The notes: generated from the sequence alone by a model not told the origin. DNA of 64,000 bases from Paenibacillus mesophilus (GCF_005938385.1 NZ_VCRA01000001.1:247146-311145); one strand, 5' to 3'; shown: positions 46,579 through 56,103, counted from the first letter of the stretch. Program-made: numbers and translations.

Positions 46579-46943
46579 TGCAGCAATGGACGATGATTCG
46601 TCACCTCCTCGTTTTGCAGTACTCGCGGACGTTTTCGGTTTCTATCGCTGTTTCACGAAGTTGGATTGGTCTCTTTCGCGAGTACGTTACAACAAGTGTA
46701 CTGGAGGATCACCATATGCAACAACAAGCTGAACGGACATCTTTCTTCGGATGTTGTCTTTATACAGGAACAGCTTATAACGGAACGTATGTTTCTCCCC
46801 GCCTTTTTATAGCCGTGCCGCTTATCCCCGCATCCGCCGCCGGATGATCGGCAGCCGTAAGGTAGGGCAACGGTCCCGCCCAACGATAGACGGTTACGAG
46901 CTGCAAACAACTCTTATTTCGCATACCAGGAGCGTCCTGTCAA
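46579..46943. other. Spacer without recognised gene
   Basis: This 365-base stretch between the AraC gene and the terminator of the decayed binding-protein gene holds only short unsupported frames. No coding similarity to other genes in the window was noticed. Confidence 0.5.
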
Positions 46944-46985
46944 CAAAAACAGCCCGAACCGCGAGTTGCCCCCGGTTCAAGCCGT
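46944..46985 (-). terminator. Rho-independent terminator of the decayed binding-protein gene
   Basis: On the minus strand ACGGCTTGAACCG pairs (with G-T pairs) with CGGTTCGGGCTGT around an eleven-base loop and runs into TTTTT. A related copy with weaker pairing lies near 28843-28885 next to the sister remnant. Confidence 0.75.
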
Positions 46986-47002
46986 CCGATCGTCATTGCA
47001 GC

Positions 47003-47280
47003 TTATTTCGCCTTTTCTGCGGCGATCATTTTGTTCATTTCTTCGTCTATTTGCCGGAAAGCGGTGTTCAAGTCGGTATTTCCTTCCAATTCCGGTCCTT
47101 CACGAAGTTGTTCGCATCCAAATTTTTGTTGTCCGTCGTTTTTTTGATCGCGATCAGCTGATTGTAAACGGTTTTCCATTTGTCGTCCGACAGGATGGTC
47201 GGCTTCTCCGTTTTGCAGGCGGAGACGAGGATTGAAGTCGCGGCGATCAGCGCCGTCAAACCGATTGTTTTGCTTTTCAT
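47003..47280 (-). pseudogene. Solute-binding lipoprotein remnant
   Basis: The frame begins with an intact lipoprotein signal (MKSKTIGLTALIAATSILVS, lipobox VSAC). It then jumps to an internal segment (DDKWKTVYNQLIAIKK, NNFVKDRN) and, in another frame, to a C-terminal segment NTAFRQIDEEMNKMIAAEKA ending at TAA 47003. Most of the ligand-binding lobes are deleted. The internal segment and 3' flank match the remnant at 28893. A 70-residue lipopeptide could still be made, but probably serves nothing. Confidence 0.82.
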
Positions 47281-47440
47281 ATTGGATGAGACCCCCGGTT
47301 ATTAAGAAAAGCTTCTGATCGAAGCCTTCTCGATGAAGTTCATTCGTGTTTTAGCGGTAGCTTATATTCTTGGTCGATACTCGGGAACGAGTTGTACTGA
47401 TCGTCCTTGCATAGAGATGCTTAGTTGCGTTTATTAGCAC

Positions 47441-47832
47441 TCACGACGTAAACGCTTTTTTTGCACCGTCTTGGTGCATCGTATACCCGCTCATGCCGGG
47501 CAGCTTGAAGATGAGTTTATCTTTGAACAGAAGCGGCTCGTCGAGATAAATGTCGCGCAATGGAGACAATATGCTTTCGTCCCAGACCAGTGCGGCAAAT
47601 ACCGGAGAAATGTCGACGAGCGGGTCGAATTTCTCCACCGAGTCCCCCCGTTTAGTTGGCGGAAACCAACTCGCACATTAAGCGGATTGACGATGTCGTC
47701 GTCTAGGCTGAGCAGCCTGTCGCATTCCGCCTGCCATACCGCAGCCTCCTGCTTGGTGAAAGCTCCTTTCACTACCATGTACCCTTTCCGGTTGTAGCTC
47801 TCCAACTGCTCATACGATAAAATCGCGTCCAT
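47441..47832 (-). pseudogene. PhyH-like dioxygenase fragment with frameshift
   Basis: ATG 47832 (after GGAGG) opens a frame with LSYEQLESYNRKGYMVVKG and AECDRLLSLDDDIVN, as in phytanoyl-CoA dioxygenase-like Fe(II)/2-oxoglutarate enzymes. Near 47645 the frame shifts and continues as VEKFDPLVDISPVFAALVWD through FKLPGMSGYTMHQD, where HQD is the HxD iron motif. It stops ten residues later, so the distal His and Arg are missing. It is divergent from the AraC gene at 47942, which may once have controlled it. Confidence 0.82.
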
Positions 47833-47941
47833 CCGATTTCAACCTCCACTTTTTTGTTATGTTTGATGTTGTTCTGTATGTATCGTACATCTTTCTATTT
47901 ACAAATGACATGCATTCGTTTATCGTTCTACATATACTTTT

Positions 47942-48751
47942 TTGTTATTAAGGCGGGAGGCGGCGGGGATCGAGACGATAGGAGAGGTGAGCACGGGCTT
48001 GCTCGTGCATTATTATTCCAAAGAGCGGGCTACCTTCAAGCTCGCGGAAGAAGTATACGTCGGATGGGCGCTGCTCGTATGTGAAGAAGGACGGTTCCAT
48101 TATGAGATCGGGGATCAGTCGGGAGAAGTGCGGGTCGGGGAAGCCGTCCTTTGTCCGCCGGGACAAGTGCTGCGCCGAAAAGCGTTGTCTCCGCTCATTT
48201 TCCACTTCGCGCATTTCCATTTGCAGGCATTCTCGGGTAAAGAACCGACGGATTTTCCATATACGGGCAAGCTGACGTTCCGAAACTCCTCCCGTCTTCT
48301 GCATACATTGGCCTGTTTGAGAGAATCTCGGCTGAACGTGTCCCGCACCTATGCAGAGCATTTGCTGAACGATATCCTGTACCAATACATCGAAGAGTGC
48401 GCCGCCCGGAGAAAAGAATCGGCGCCGCAGGACGCCGGTATATTGGAAGCATTGCGATACATCGACGGGCAAGCGTTCGGAGACGTCTCCATGCAGCGCG
48501 CCGCCGCCCGCGCCGGCTTGAGCCAGTCGCAGTTTACCCGCAAATTCCAAAAGGAAATGGGCATCTCTCCGGTTAAATATTTGACGCAACTCCGCATGCA
48601 GAAAGCTAAGCAGATGCTGACCGATACCGAGGAGCCACTGGAGAAAATCGCCGAGCAGTGCGGCTATCAGAACGCGTTTTATTTAAGTCGGGTGTTCTCC
48701 AAGGAGATGGATATGAGCCCTTCGCGCTATCGCAGTTCTCACCGGGTATAG
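47942..48751 (+). CDS. AraC-family transcriptional regulator
   Basis: Up to 269 residues: N-terminal cupin-like sensor (VGWALLVCEEGRFHYEIGD, GEAVLCPPGQVLRR) and C-terminal double helix-turn-helix (MQRAAARAGLSQSQFTRKF, LEKIAEQCGYQNAFYLSRVF). The start is uncertain: the longest frame opens at TTG 47942 without a clear ribosome site, while AGGAGAGG near 47980 could serve a TTG about 20 bases on. It diverges from a broken PhyH-like gene, so it may be an orphan regulator. Confidence 0.88.
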   Translation: MLLRREAAGIETIGEVSTGLLVHYYSKERATFKLAEEVYVGWALLVCEEGRFHYEIGDQSGEVRVGEAVLCPPGQVLRRKALSPLIFHFAHFHLQAFSGKEPTDFPYTGKLTFRNSSRLLHTLACLRESRLNVSRTYAEHLLNDILYQYIEECAARRKESAPQDAGILEALRYIDGQAFGDVSMQRAAARAGLSQSQFTRKFQKEMGISPVKYLTQLRMQKAKQMLTDTEEPLEKIAEQCGYQNAFYLSRVFSKEMDMSPSRYRSSHRV

Positions 48752-48866
48752 CAAGGCGGGACGCGGACCGGATTCTCGCTTTGTCGCCACGTAAACGTAT
48801 ATCCTGTTCCGTCCGCACAAACATTTGTTCTCGTTATAAATCGAACAGTCGAAAAAGTGCAATTAG

Positions 48867-48893
48867 AAAAATCCTCCTTTCGGGAGGATTTCG
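48867..48893 (-). terminator. Hairpin terminator
   Basis: AATCCTCC/GGAGGATT around a CGAAA loop is followed by TTTC on the minus strand, directly after the stop of the DUF3862-like gene. Confidence 0.75.
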
Positions 48894-48895
48894 AG

Positions 48896-49444
48896 TCAGT
48901 TTAATCCGATTTGCGCTTTAGCTTGGAGTACACCGTTTTGGAATGTCATTGTCGCGTTTGCTCCGATAGCCCCTACTCCTTTCCACTTGTAAACAATTGT
49001 ATGATCCTTTTCCCCTTTCACCCCTACTTCAGACATTACCTCTCCATCGCTGCCGATCATTTCTTTAACTTGGTCATACGTCATTCCTGTCTTTATTTTA
49101 TTGAATTCTTTTTTATTGATTGTCGGCTTATTCTCCACAACCGGTTTAGGTTGATTTCCAACCTCTGTACTGATTGTCGTATTTGAAACCATTCCTACGG
49201 CAACAAAAAAGAGGATGCTGCCCGTCAAATAAATAGCAGTGACTTTTGCTCTTGACCTGAACTTACCCGGTATGATTGACGGGCTTATTAAGCCTAAAAT
49301 CAGCATTGCTATACACAACAGACATAACGTTGTAAAAATGCTTACAGCCATGTTCTCACGCGATGAAACAAGTGACGATACCCCCACGGTAGCGATGAGA
49401 CCGAGTAGTATATAGGAAAATACCTTTCCTGCCTTGTGTGCCAA
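48896..49444 (-). CDS. Membrane protein with DUF3862-like C-terminal domain
   Basis: 182 residues from TTG 49444, chosen because AAGGGGGAG lies six bases upstream; ATG 49492 abuts its own purine run. Three hydrophobic segments (about 7-25, 32-52 and 70-90) are followed by a linker and an extracytoplasmic domain containing INKKEFNKIKTGMTYDQVKE, EVGVKGEKDHTIVYKW and NATMTFQNGVLQAKAQ. That domain resembles the BLIP-like DUF3862 family. Function unknown; possibly a cell-envelope stress or inhibitor-like protein. Monocistronic and divergent from the GntR-type gene. Confidence 0.78.
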   Translation of the reverse strand: MAHKAGKVFSYILLGLIATVGVSSLVSSRENMAVSIFTTLCLLCIAMLILGLISPSIIPGKFRSRAKVTAIYLTGSILFFVAVGMVSNTTISTEVGNQPKPVVENKPTINKKEFNKIKTGMTYDQVKEMIGSDGEVMSEVGVKGEKDHTIVYKWKGVGAIGANATMTFQNGVLQAKAQIGLN

Positions 49445-49641
49445 GTAATGCTCCCCCTTTTTGGTAAATTGCACCTTTGACGATTGTATCATCTCCTTAC
49501 GATTTCGTGGTTGAAAAGTTCCAGAAAACGAAAAGATCCCGGCAGCAAGCAGAGAAACCCCGTCGGCCGGCATGACAACCGGTTGCGTATCAGGTATAAT
49601 TAGCCACAAAATCTATCGGTGACTTACATTGCGGAGTGATC

Positions 49642-51051
49642 ATGGTGAGTTCGAGCTCGAAACGGTCCGGCGCCAGAACAAGACTGGAGCATATGATCGG
49701 AACATTAAGAGATGAAATCATAACGGGCGCAAGAAGCGTCGGCGATTACCTTCCTCCCGAACTGACGCTGTGCGAACAGTTTCAGCTAAGCAAAAAAACG
49801 GTCCGCAAAGGACTGGAGGTGCTCGTGGACGAAGGCTATATCGAGAAAGTCCCGAGGATCGGCGCGCGTATTATCGGATCGGTCCATCACGAAACCGTCG
49901 TATTGAAGTTCGGCTATTACCCGAAAATGGTGCGTGAAATCAACTTGCTCGACATGATCGACGCCTTCCAGCAGCAGTATCCGAACATACGCGTTCAAGC
50001 GGTTCCCGTCTCTCACCGGTACGATCCGGCGTTCAATGCGGAACGGCTTCGGACCGACAATCTGGACGTCGTTACGATAAACGCACATGACTTCGAATAT
50101 TTTGCCGCTCCGGAACAAGAGTCATGTCCGCTTGAGCCTCTTGCGCCGAACGACGGCCTCTATCCATTTCTTGCGCAGCCGTTCCGTACGGATGGCAAGC
50201 TGTATGCGCTGCCTCTCGTCTTCACTCCAGTCATCCTTTGCTACAACAAGGAGCACTTTCTGGAACAACATTTGCCCGAGCCGGACAGCAGCTGGACCTG
50301 GGAAGATTTGCGCGCGACAGGAAGGGCGTTGTCCAACGGCAGCGACCGTTTCGGCTTCTACTTCCATCTTCCTTCCGGCAACCGATGGCCGATCTTCTTG
50401 TTGCAGAACGACATCGTCTTCCGCAAGGACGGGGAAGGCGGCTACGTCCTGAACGATCCGAAGCTGAAAGAAGCACTGTCCGTTTGCAGGGATCTTGTTC
50501 GCGATCCGCAGCTTTTTCCGGTCTTCTTGTCGGAGAACGACAGCGATGCCCATGCTTTGTTTTTGAACCGGAAAGTATCGATGATCTTGTGTACGTACGA
50601 CAGTTTGAACGATTTCCGCAGCGCCCCGTTCGTCTACGACATCGCGCCGCTGCCGCATTATCGCGAATCGAGGACGCTGCTCGGCGCCATCGCGCTCGCC
50701 ATGCACGCCCGCTCCGACAAAAAGCATGCAGCCAAGCTGTTCATCGATTATTTATTGTCGCATCGGAACCAGATGTTCATCCGCTTGAATACGCTCAGCA
50801 TTCCAAGCCTGAAACGCGCGGCGGAATGGGTAGGAGAAGGCGAATGCGTTGCGAACCGTCCCTACCGATTTCACATGTACCGCGATATTATCCCGACCTT
50901 CCGCTTTGCCTCTACTCTCGGGCTGCCTACCGACTACTTGCTCCAAATGGGCCAGGATCTGAAGCTGTATTGGTCCCGGCTGGAAGAGCTGGAGCCGATA
51001 CTGGAGAAGCTTGCGGCGAAGTTTTCCGCCGGCAATGACGCGCGATCATGA
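49642..51051 (+). CDS. GntR-type regulator fused to a solute-binding domain
   Basis: 469 residues. Residues about 8-75 form a GntR winged helix (LEHMIGTLRDEII, YLPPELTLCEQFQLSKKTVR, LVDEGYIEKVPRIGARI). From about 85 to 440 the sequence is that of a family 1 sugar-binding protein (FGYYPKMVREINLLDMIDAF, YALPLVFTPVILCYNKEHF, SSWTWEDLRATGRAL, FHLPSGNRWPIFLLQNDIV) without any signal peptide. It should sense an oligosaccharide in the cytoplasm with a periplasmic-type fold, as LacI-family sensors do with a different relative. ATG 49642 follows GGAG. No target is certain; the propeller genes to its right are convergent with it. Confidence 0.9.
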   Translation: MVSSSSKRSGARTRLEHMIGTLRDEIITGARSVGDYLPPELTLCEQFQLSKKTVRKGLEVLVDEGYIEKVPRIGARIIGSVHHETVVLKFGYYPKMVREINLLDMIDAFQQQYPNIRVQAVPVSHRYDPAFNAERLRTDNLDVVTINAHDFEYFAAPEQESCPLEPLAPNDGLYPFLAQPFRTDGKLYALPLVFTPVILCYNKEHFLEQHLPEPDSSWTWEDLRATGRALSNGSDRFGFYFHLPSGNRWPIFLLQNDIVFRKDGEGGYVLNDPKLKEALSVCRDLVRDPQLFPVFLSENDSDAHALFLNRKVSMILCTYDSLNDFRSAPFVYDIAPLPHYRESRTLLGAIALAMHARSDKKHAAKLFIDYLLSHRNQMFIRLNTLSIPSLKRAAEWVGEGECVANRPYRFHMYRDIIPTFRFASTLGLPTDYLLQMGQDLKLYWSRLEELEPILEKLAAKFSAGNDARS

Positions 51052-51060
51052 TGGAACACA

Positions 51061-51101
51061 AAAGGCTTGCAGGATGCGTCTGTCGCATCCTGCAAGCCTT
51101 T
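51061..51101. terminator. Bidirectional terminator
   Basis: A perfect 18-base stem (AAAGGCTTGCAGGATGCG and its complement) with loop TCTGT lies between the convergent stops of the GntR-fusion gene and the propeller gene. Flanking A and T runs serve both directions. Confidence 0.92.
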
Positions 51102-51120
51102 CCCGTCACCGCGTTTGCCC

Positions 51121-54100
51121 TTACTTCCAGCGTTCCAGCAAATCGTTCGATGCCGCAAGCAATATCCGCTTCGCTTCCGTCCAAGCCGTTCCCGTTAAAC
51201 CGGCCTGTTCCACAAGCTCCTTGAATCTGCGCATAAACTCGCCTGCCTTCTCCATCTTCCCGCTATCCGCGAAATGGTCGGCTTGGCGCAAGTCGTTTCT
51301 CAGCTGTACATACAACGGCTGCGATACGACTCCGCGATCATGCAGCTTCTCGAGCTCGTCTTCCAATTTATCCACCGACGCCTGCACGACGATTTCCAGC
51401 GTGTTGCCCCGTACGGTTTGACCCCGTACCGTTACTTCCGGATACACCGTCGCTCTGCCAGGAGTAAGTCCCTCCAGCTTGCCGTAGACGACTCTCGTGA
51501 CACTCGGATCGCTTACGACCCATCGCGTCTCGGCTTCCGCCAAATCGACGGGGCGGCCGCTCATCCAGGTTGCCGTCAGCCGAACCGTTCTGCTCGCTCC
51601 CCATTCGACAACGCCGTCACCGGCTTCGGCAGCGACTTCTCCAAGCCGGATCGGCAAATATCCGATATTTTTCAAGTCGGATGCGTAATACAAGCTTCCT
51701 TCGCGATCCATCGACAGCAGCGTCGTAGATTTGGCCAGTTGCTCGTAATCGAGCGTCTGCGGATCGATCACCGTTACGGTCAAGCCGACATTCGTATACA
51801 GCAGTCCGTCCGCGCCGAAATATAAGTAGATCGGGCGCCACTGGCTTTTGTCGGGAGCGATATTGTAGATCACCCGGCTTTTGACGACATCGAGCGTAAC
51901 CGGATCGAGGGCGAATATCGTGCCGACGCTGGCTCCCCATAACAAGCCGTCAGGGCCGAACTCCAAATCGCCGATGACGATCGGGCTCGCTATTCCCGGT
52001 ATGGACAGCGTCTTGTCGATCAGTTTCCTCTCGCCCGCCACATCCCATACGAATACTTTCGCGGCGGCTTCCGTCGGATCGATTCCGAGTCCTCCGAATA
52101 TGGAAGTACTGCCGTAAAGTTTGCCGTCCTTGTACGCAAGACCGACGATGCTTTGGTTCGGAACAACCCGGCTATGATCATATTCCTTCCACGACTGGGT
52201 GCCGCCGTCGTATACGGTCAACGTTCCGCCGAGCTTGCCGTATGCCGGAATCGTACCGATAAACAGCTTATTGCCGCCCGGCTCGAAGATGAACGGACGA
52301 TCTTGCCCGGCAACGGTGCGCACAAGACGCGGGTTCGCGGCGGCGCTGCCGCCGATGCTCCATGGCAGCTCCGGGTTATACTCGTAGATGCGCGCTCCGG
52401 CGTACACGCCGAAATATACTTTGCCGTTCAAATAGCCGACGCCTTCCACTTGATGCAGCCCCTGCTCCTGCACGTCGAAGCGCCGGTATACCGTGTCGTA
52501 CACGGACAACCCTTTATGATAGCCGCCTGCGTACAAGCTGCCGTCCGGTCCGTAGCTCATCGACTGGATCGTAACCCCTTGAGCCGACATATCCAGCTTA
52601 GGCGTTTCAACCAGCCCGCTCCGAGGCTCGTATATGAAATATTCGCCGTCGAGCGTAATGCCGAGCAGCACCGTTTGCCCCGCGAAAGGCCCCGTCTCGG
52701 GAACTCCCCAAGCGAACGCTTTAATATCCGAATCCTGCATATAATCGGGCAAAGTCGCCGTCTCCGTGCGCGTATCCGTAACGAGATCGTAGCGGTACAT
52801 TTTATCCGTGTATTTGTAATACAAATACCGGCTGTCGAGAGGGTACGGGGGCGATACTTCCCCGCTGTACGGGAAACCGCCAATTGTCCGATGGGTCGCT
52901 TCATCGAGGACGAATGCGAATCTGCTGCTTTCCACGAACAATTTGCCGCCGTATATTCGGGTATCCTGAATGAAAGTCCCTTTGCTCGTCGTCGGAATTT
53001 CGGTCTTCTCACCCGTCTGACGGTCATATCGGACGAGCATCCTCGTCTCGGTGCCTGTATAAGGACCTACGCCTACATACAAGTACCGATCCGTCACGCC
53101 TACCCCTTCGGCGTACTCTTTCCCTTGCTTCATATTGCCCAAATCGCGAATCGCGCCCGTGCCGACGGCGTATTCGAATACTTTGCCTCCCGGATAAGTA
53201 GCGCCGTACAAGAAGCTGCCGTCCGGAGAAGGCTGCAGCGACCAGACGAATTTGCCCGACGGATTGACGCCGAGATCGGTCAATGCTTTCGCTGCCGGAT
53301 CGTATTTGTACAACCGGCCGTTGTTGGAGCTGGCGAAATAAACGTTACGGTCGCTGCCGATCGTCATGGCCCAGACGATGTTCGTTCCTTGAACTTGCTT
53401 GGAAAACAACTTCTCCCCGGTCCATGCATCGAGCGCATAAAACGTGCCGGGCGAGCCGTTGGAATAAAAGTACGTCTCCATGCGGCCTTCCGCGGTCATT
53501 CCGATAGCGGCGGCCTGACCGAGCTGCAGAGGAACGGCATCCGGAATGACGACGGGACTGCCGAACTTGCTGCGAAAGCTCGAGTCTCTCCGGACAAGCT
53601 CGACTTGATCGTAATATGCGTCGCACAGCTCGCTCGTTCCGCAAATCATATTCACGCGGATATACGCCGTCCTCTCCGGTGTCGTGCCATCCGTCTGCAG
53701 CGTATACCAAGCTCCGTTCGTCACCGGGGTGTACATGCCGTCTCTGCCGATTCTTGCGCCCGCCGCATCCAAATATTCCAGATACAGCTGTCCGCCGCCG
53801 GTCACTACATTGACATTTACCGTGGCCCGGAATATTTCCCCCGGCAGCGCGGGTATTTTATCGCTGTATACGCCGCCGCCCTTGTCGCTCCAAGTATCCT
53901 GGATTCGCAATGAATAATTGCCTTCGAACCGGATCGCGCTCGACAGAGACGCTTCCGTACCGATATACGGCGTCCATCCGGGTATTCCTGCCGGTCCAAG
54001 CGGTTGTTCGAAGCCTCTGTTTGCCAGTAAACTTCCGTTGGATCGGACAATGCCCGGATAGGAAACATTCAGAACCGTCAAGAATGCCAACACCATCGTC

Positions 54101-54156
54101 AACAGGATGGCCAACCGACTCGCGCTTTTGCCGTACCTGCTCCGAATTGCCGCCAT
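51121..54156 (-). CDS. Exported propeller protein with FIMAH domain
   Basis: 1011 residues. An N-terminal hydrophobic segment (LAILLTMVLAFLTVLNVSY) is a signal or anchor. It is followed by a jelly-roll, CBM-like domain (about 40-190), a long PQQ/kelch-like propeller (about 200-850, with repeated YDPAAKALTDLG and DGSLYAGGY units), an Ig-like domain and a C-terminal FIMAH domain (LEDELEKLHDRG, DHFADSGKMEKAGEFMRRF). FIMAH domains occur on secreted hydrolases of Paenibacillus relatives. ATG 54156 has AAGGAG ten bases upstream, 15 bases after its partner gene. Catalytic function not evident; a polysaccharide lyase-like propeller is possible. Confidence 0.85.
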   Translation of the reverse strand: MAAIRSRYGKSASRLAILLTMVLAFLTVLNVSYPGIVRSNGSLLANRGFEQPLGPAGIPGWTPYIGTEASLSSAIRFEGNYSLRIQDTWSDKGGGVYSDKIPALPGEIFRATVNVNVVTGGGQLYLEYLDAAGARIGRDGMYTPVTNGAWYTLQTDGTTPERTAYIRVNMICGTSELCDAYYDQVELVRRDSSFRSKFGSPVVIPDAVPLQLGQAAAIGMTAEGRMETYFYSNGSPGTFYALDAWTGEKLFSKQVQGTNIVWAMTIGSDRNVYFASSNNGRLYKYDPAAKALTDLGVNPSGKFVWSLQPSPDGSFLYGATYPGGKVFEYAVGTGAIRDLGNMKQGKEYAEGVGVTDRYLYVGVGPYTGTETRMLVRYDRQTGEKTEIPTTSKGTFIQDTRIYGGKLFVESSRFAFVLDEATHRTIGGFPYSGEVSPPYPLDSRYLYYKYTDKMYRYDLVTDTRTETATLPDYMQDSDIKAFAWGVPETGPFAGQTVLLGITLDGEYFIYEPRSGLVETPKLDMSAQGVTIQSMSYGPDGSLYAGGYHKGLSVYDTVYRRFDVQEQGLHQVEGVGYLNGKVYFGVYAGARIYEYNPELPWSIGGSAAANPRLVRTVAGQDRPFIFEPGGNKLFIGTIPAYGKLGGTLTVYDGGTQSWKEYDHSRVVPNQSIVGLAYKDGKLYGSTSIFGGLGIDPTEAAAKVFVWDVAGERKLIDKTLSIPGIASPIVIGDLEFGPDGLLWGASVGTIFALDPVTLDVVKSRVIYNIAPDKSQWRPIYLYFGADGLLYTNVGLTVTVIDPQTLDYEQLAKSTTLLSMDREGSLYYASDLKNIGYLPIRLGEVAAEAGDGVVEWGASRTVRLTATWMSGRPVDLAEAETRWVVSDPSVTRVVYGKLEGLTPGRATVYPEVTVRGQTVRGNTLEIVVQASVDKLEDELEKLHDRGVVSQPLYVQLRNDLRQADHFADSGKMEKAGEFMRRFKELVEQAGLTGTAWTEAKRILLAASNDLLERWK

Positions 54157-54171
54157 AGGTTGCTCACTCCT

Positions 54172-56103
54172 TCATTCCGGCGTATATTTCCACAAATTCG
54201 TTTCATCGGACATATACATGGTGCCGTTAACGTCAGCGGTTAAATAGCGCAGCCCGTTCCCCAGCTTTGTCAGCTCCATCGTAGCCGGGCGGATCATGAA
54301 AAACTGCCTGGCCACATTCGTTCCGTATACGTTGCCGTCTTTGCCGATCGCGAGCGAGGCGTCGGCCCATACCGTCTCTCTCTTTTCGTTACGCAGAAGC
54401 TTGGATTCGCAGTACACGATTTTCCGGGACCCGGGGTCGAATTGGAACACGCAATCTTCCGCAATCCCCCAAATCAAGCCGTCCGGACCGTCGATTAAAC
54501 CGCTTACGGTTCCGCAGCCCGCGGCCGGAGCAAGTTCAAACACTTTCTCGCCGGTTGCCGGATCGAAGACGAACAGCTTGCCCGCGGTCTCCGTCGGACC
54601 GCTCGTGCCCAAACCTCCGTATATCGTCGTACCGCCGTATAGAAGGCCGTCTTTGTACAGAAGAGAGACGACTCCTTGGTTATGGACGATATTTTTGTAA
54701 ACTTGCAGCTCCGTTGTCGTTAAGTCATATACCGCCAGCGCCCCTTGAAGCGAATGCGTATCGGGCACGGTACCGATAAACAGCTTGTTCAGCCGCTCCG
54801 CGCCGACGATCGCGAACGGCCGGTCCTGACCCTCCTTCATCAAATCCCATAGCTTGCGCGGGTTGCCGCCCCCCCAAGGCTTGGCGGGATCGTACTCGTA
54901 TAGCCCGGCATTGCCGTATATCCCGGCGTATACTTTCCCTCCGAAGTCGGCGATCGATTCGGCTTGGCCGAATTCATGCGTTTCGGAGAACGTACCGTCA
55001 ACGTCGCTGTAAGAAGAGAAGCCCATCATATATCCGCCGGTGTACACACGGCCGTCCGCCGCGGCGCACAAGCTGCGAACCTGAACCGGAGTCCCGTTAT
55101 GACGGAAGCGCGACTCGGCCGTTCGTCCCGTGTCCTTATTGAACAGCATAATCCGTCCGCCCTCTGCTGCGGAAACCATCGTATAGCCGGGCCATTGCGA
55201 ATGATGCAGCTCCATAAATTTCGCATCCTGATAATGAAGCGCTTTCACGGGATCGGCGGGGAACTTGTCGGCAAACGTCCGGGTTTTCACGTTGTACGAA
55301 CGCAGCATTTTACCGCCGAAATAAATATGCTCGTCGTCTCCCGGCATGACCGCCACCGTCTTGCAGCCGAGTCCGAGGCCGCCGCCCGGATCATAATACT
55401 CGACCGTTTCCGTCGCCGTATCGATAATAAGCAGATGATCGGGTTTGCTCAGCCGGATAAACAGCTTTCCGAGCCCGTAGCCCATGCAAAATACCGATTG
55501 GTAGCGGGCATAGTCGTCCGGAAGCAGCTTGGCGAGCAGCTCCTCCCGCTCTCCGGTGGCGGGATCGATGCGGAACAATCTGGCCGTTTGTCTGCCCAAA
55601 CCCGCATAGAGCACATTCCGGATCGGATCGTAGACGAGGGAATCGAGATACTTCTCCGTCGGGTGCACCCGCCCCAGATTGCGAATTTGCTTCGCGGCCG
55701 GATCATAGGCGAATAGGGTTGCATTCGGATACGTCCCCGTATAAAGAATGCCGTCTTTGCCTTCCGTCAAGTAATAGACGAACGTCTCTTCGCCGAGCCG
55801 GCCCAAATCCTCGATGCGGTCACTGCCCGGCACGTACCGGTACATCCGGCCGTTTCCGTATGTTCCCATATACACCGATCCGTCACTCGCCGCCTTTAAC
55901 CCCCAAGACCCGCTGACCCCGGGCATATCGATCGACGTCAATACTTCCGCGCTTAGTGCGTCGACTACTGCAAATGCCGCGCTGTCGTTCCCTCCTTTAA
56001 TAACGGTATAGATCACAACGTTGCCCCTCTGGTCACGGCCGATCTCGCTTCCGTTGTTGATCACCAATGTGAGCGCCGTTCCCAGGTCTACTAAAGTCCC
56101 CAT
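54172..56103 (-). CDS. Propeller protein, paralogue lacking signal peptide
   Basis: A 643-residue protein homologous to the propeller part of the next gene (YDPAAKQIRNLGRVHPTEK, AVYDLTTTELQVYKNIVHNQ, GLLYGGTTIYGGLGTSGPTE). It begins directly with VDLGTALTLVINNGSEIGRD, so no signal peptide is visible. ATG 56103 follows GGAGG with eight-base spacing, which makes the missing signal real rather than a wrong start. It is the first gene behind a strong promoter and the two genes are 15 bases apart. The pair thus has one exported and one apparently cytoplasmic propeller, perhaps acting before and after uptake of the same glycan. Function unknown. Confidence 0.83.
   Translation of the reverse strand: MGTLVDLGTALTLVINNGSEIGRDQRGNVVIYTVIKGGNDSAAFAVVDALSAEVLTSIDMPGVSGSWGLKAASDGSVYMGTYGNGRMYRYVPGSDRIEDLGRLGEETFVYYLTEGKDGILYTGTYPNATLFAYDPAAKQIRNLGRVHPTEKYLDSLVYDPIRNVLYAGLGRQTARLFRIDPATGEREELLAKLLPDDYARYQSVFCMGYGLGKLFIRLSKPDHLLIIDTATETVEYYDPGGGLGLGCKTVAVMPGDDEHIYFGGKMLRSYNVKTRTFADKFPADPVKALHYQDAKFMELHHSQWPGYTMVSAAEGGRIMLFNKDTGRTAESRFRHNGTPVQVRSLCAAADGRVYTGGYMMGFSSYSDVDGTFSETHEFGQAESIADFGGKVYAGIYGNAGLYEYDPAKPWGGGNPRKLWDLMKEGQDRPFAIVGAERLNKLFIGTVPDTHSLQGALAVYDLTTTELQVYKNIVHNQGVVSLLYKDGLLYGGTTIYGGLGTSGPTETAGKLFVFDPATGEKVFELAPAAGCGTVSGLIDGPDGLIWGIAEDCVFQFDPGSRKIVYCESKLLRNEKRETVWADASLAIGKDGNVYGTNVARQFFMIRPATMELTKLGNGLRYLTADVNGTMYMSDETNLWKYTPE

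Noticed and set aside
52153-53913. Plus-strand frame of 586 codons inside the propeller gene
   Set aside because: Antisense shadow of the FIMAH-propeller gene; no ribosome site or domain.
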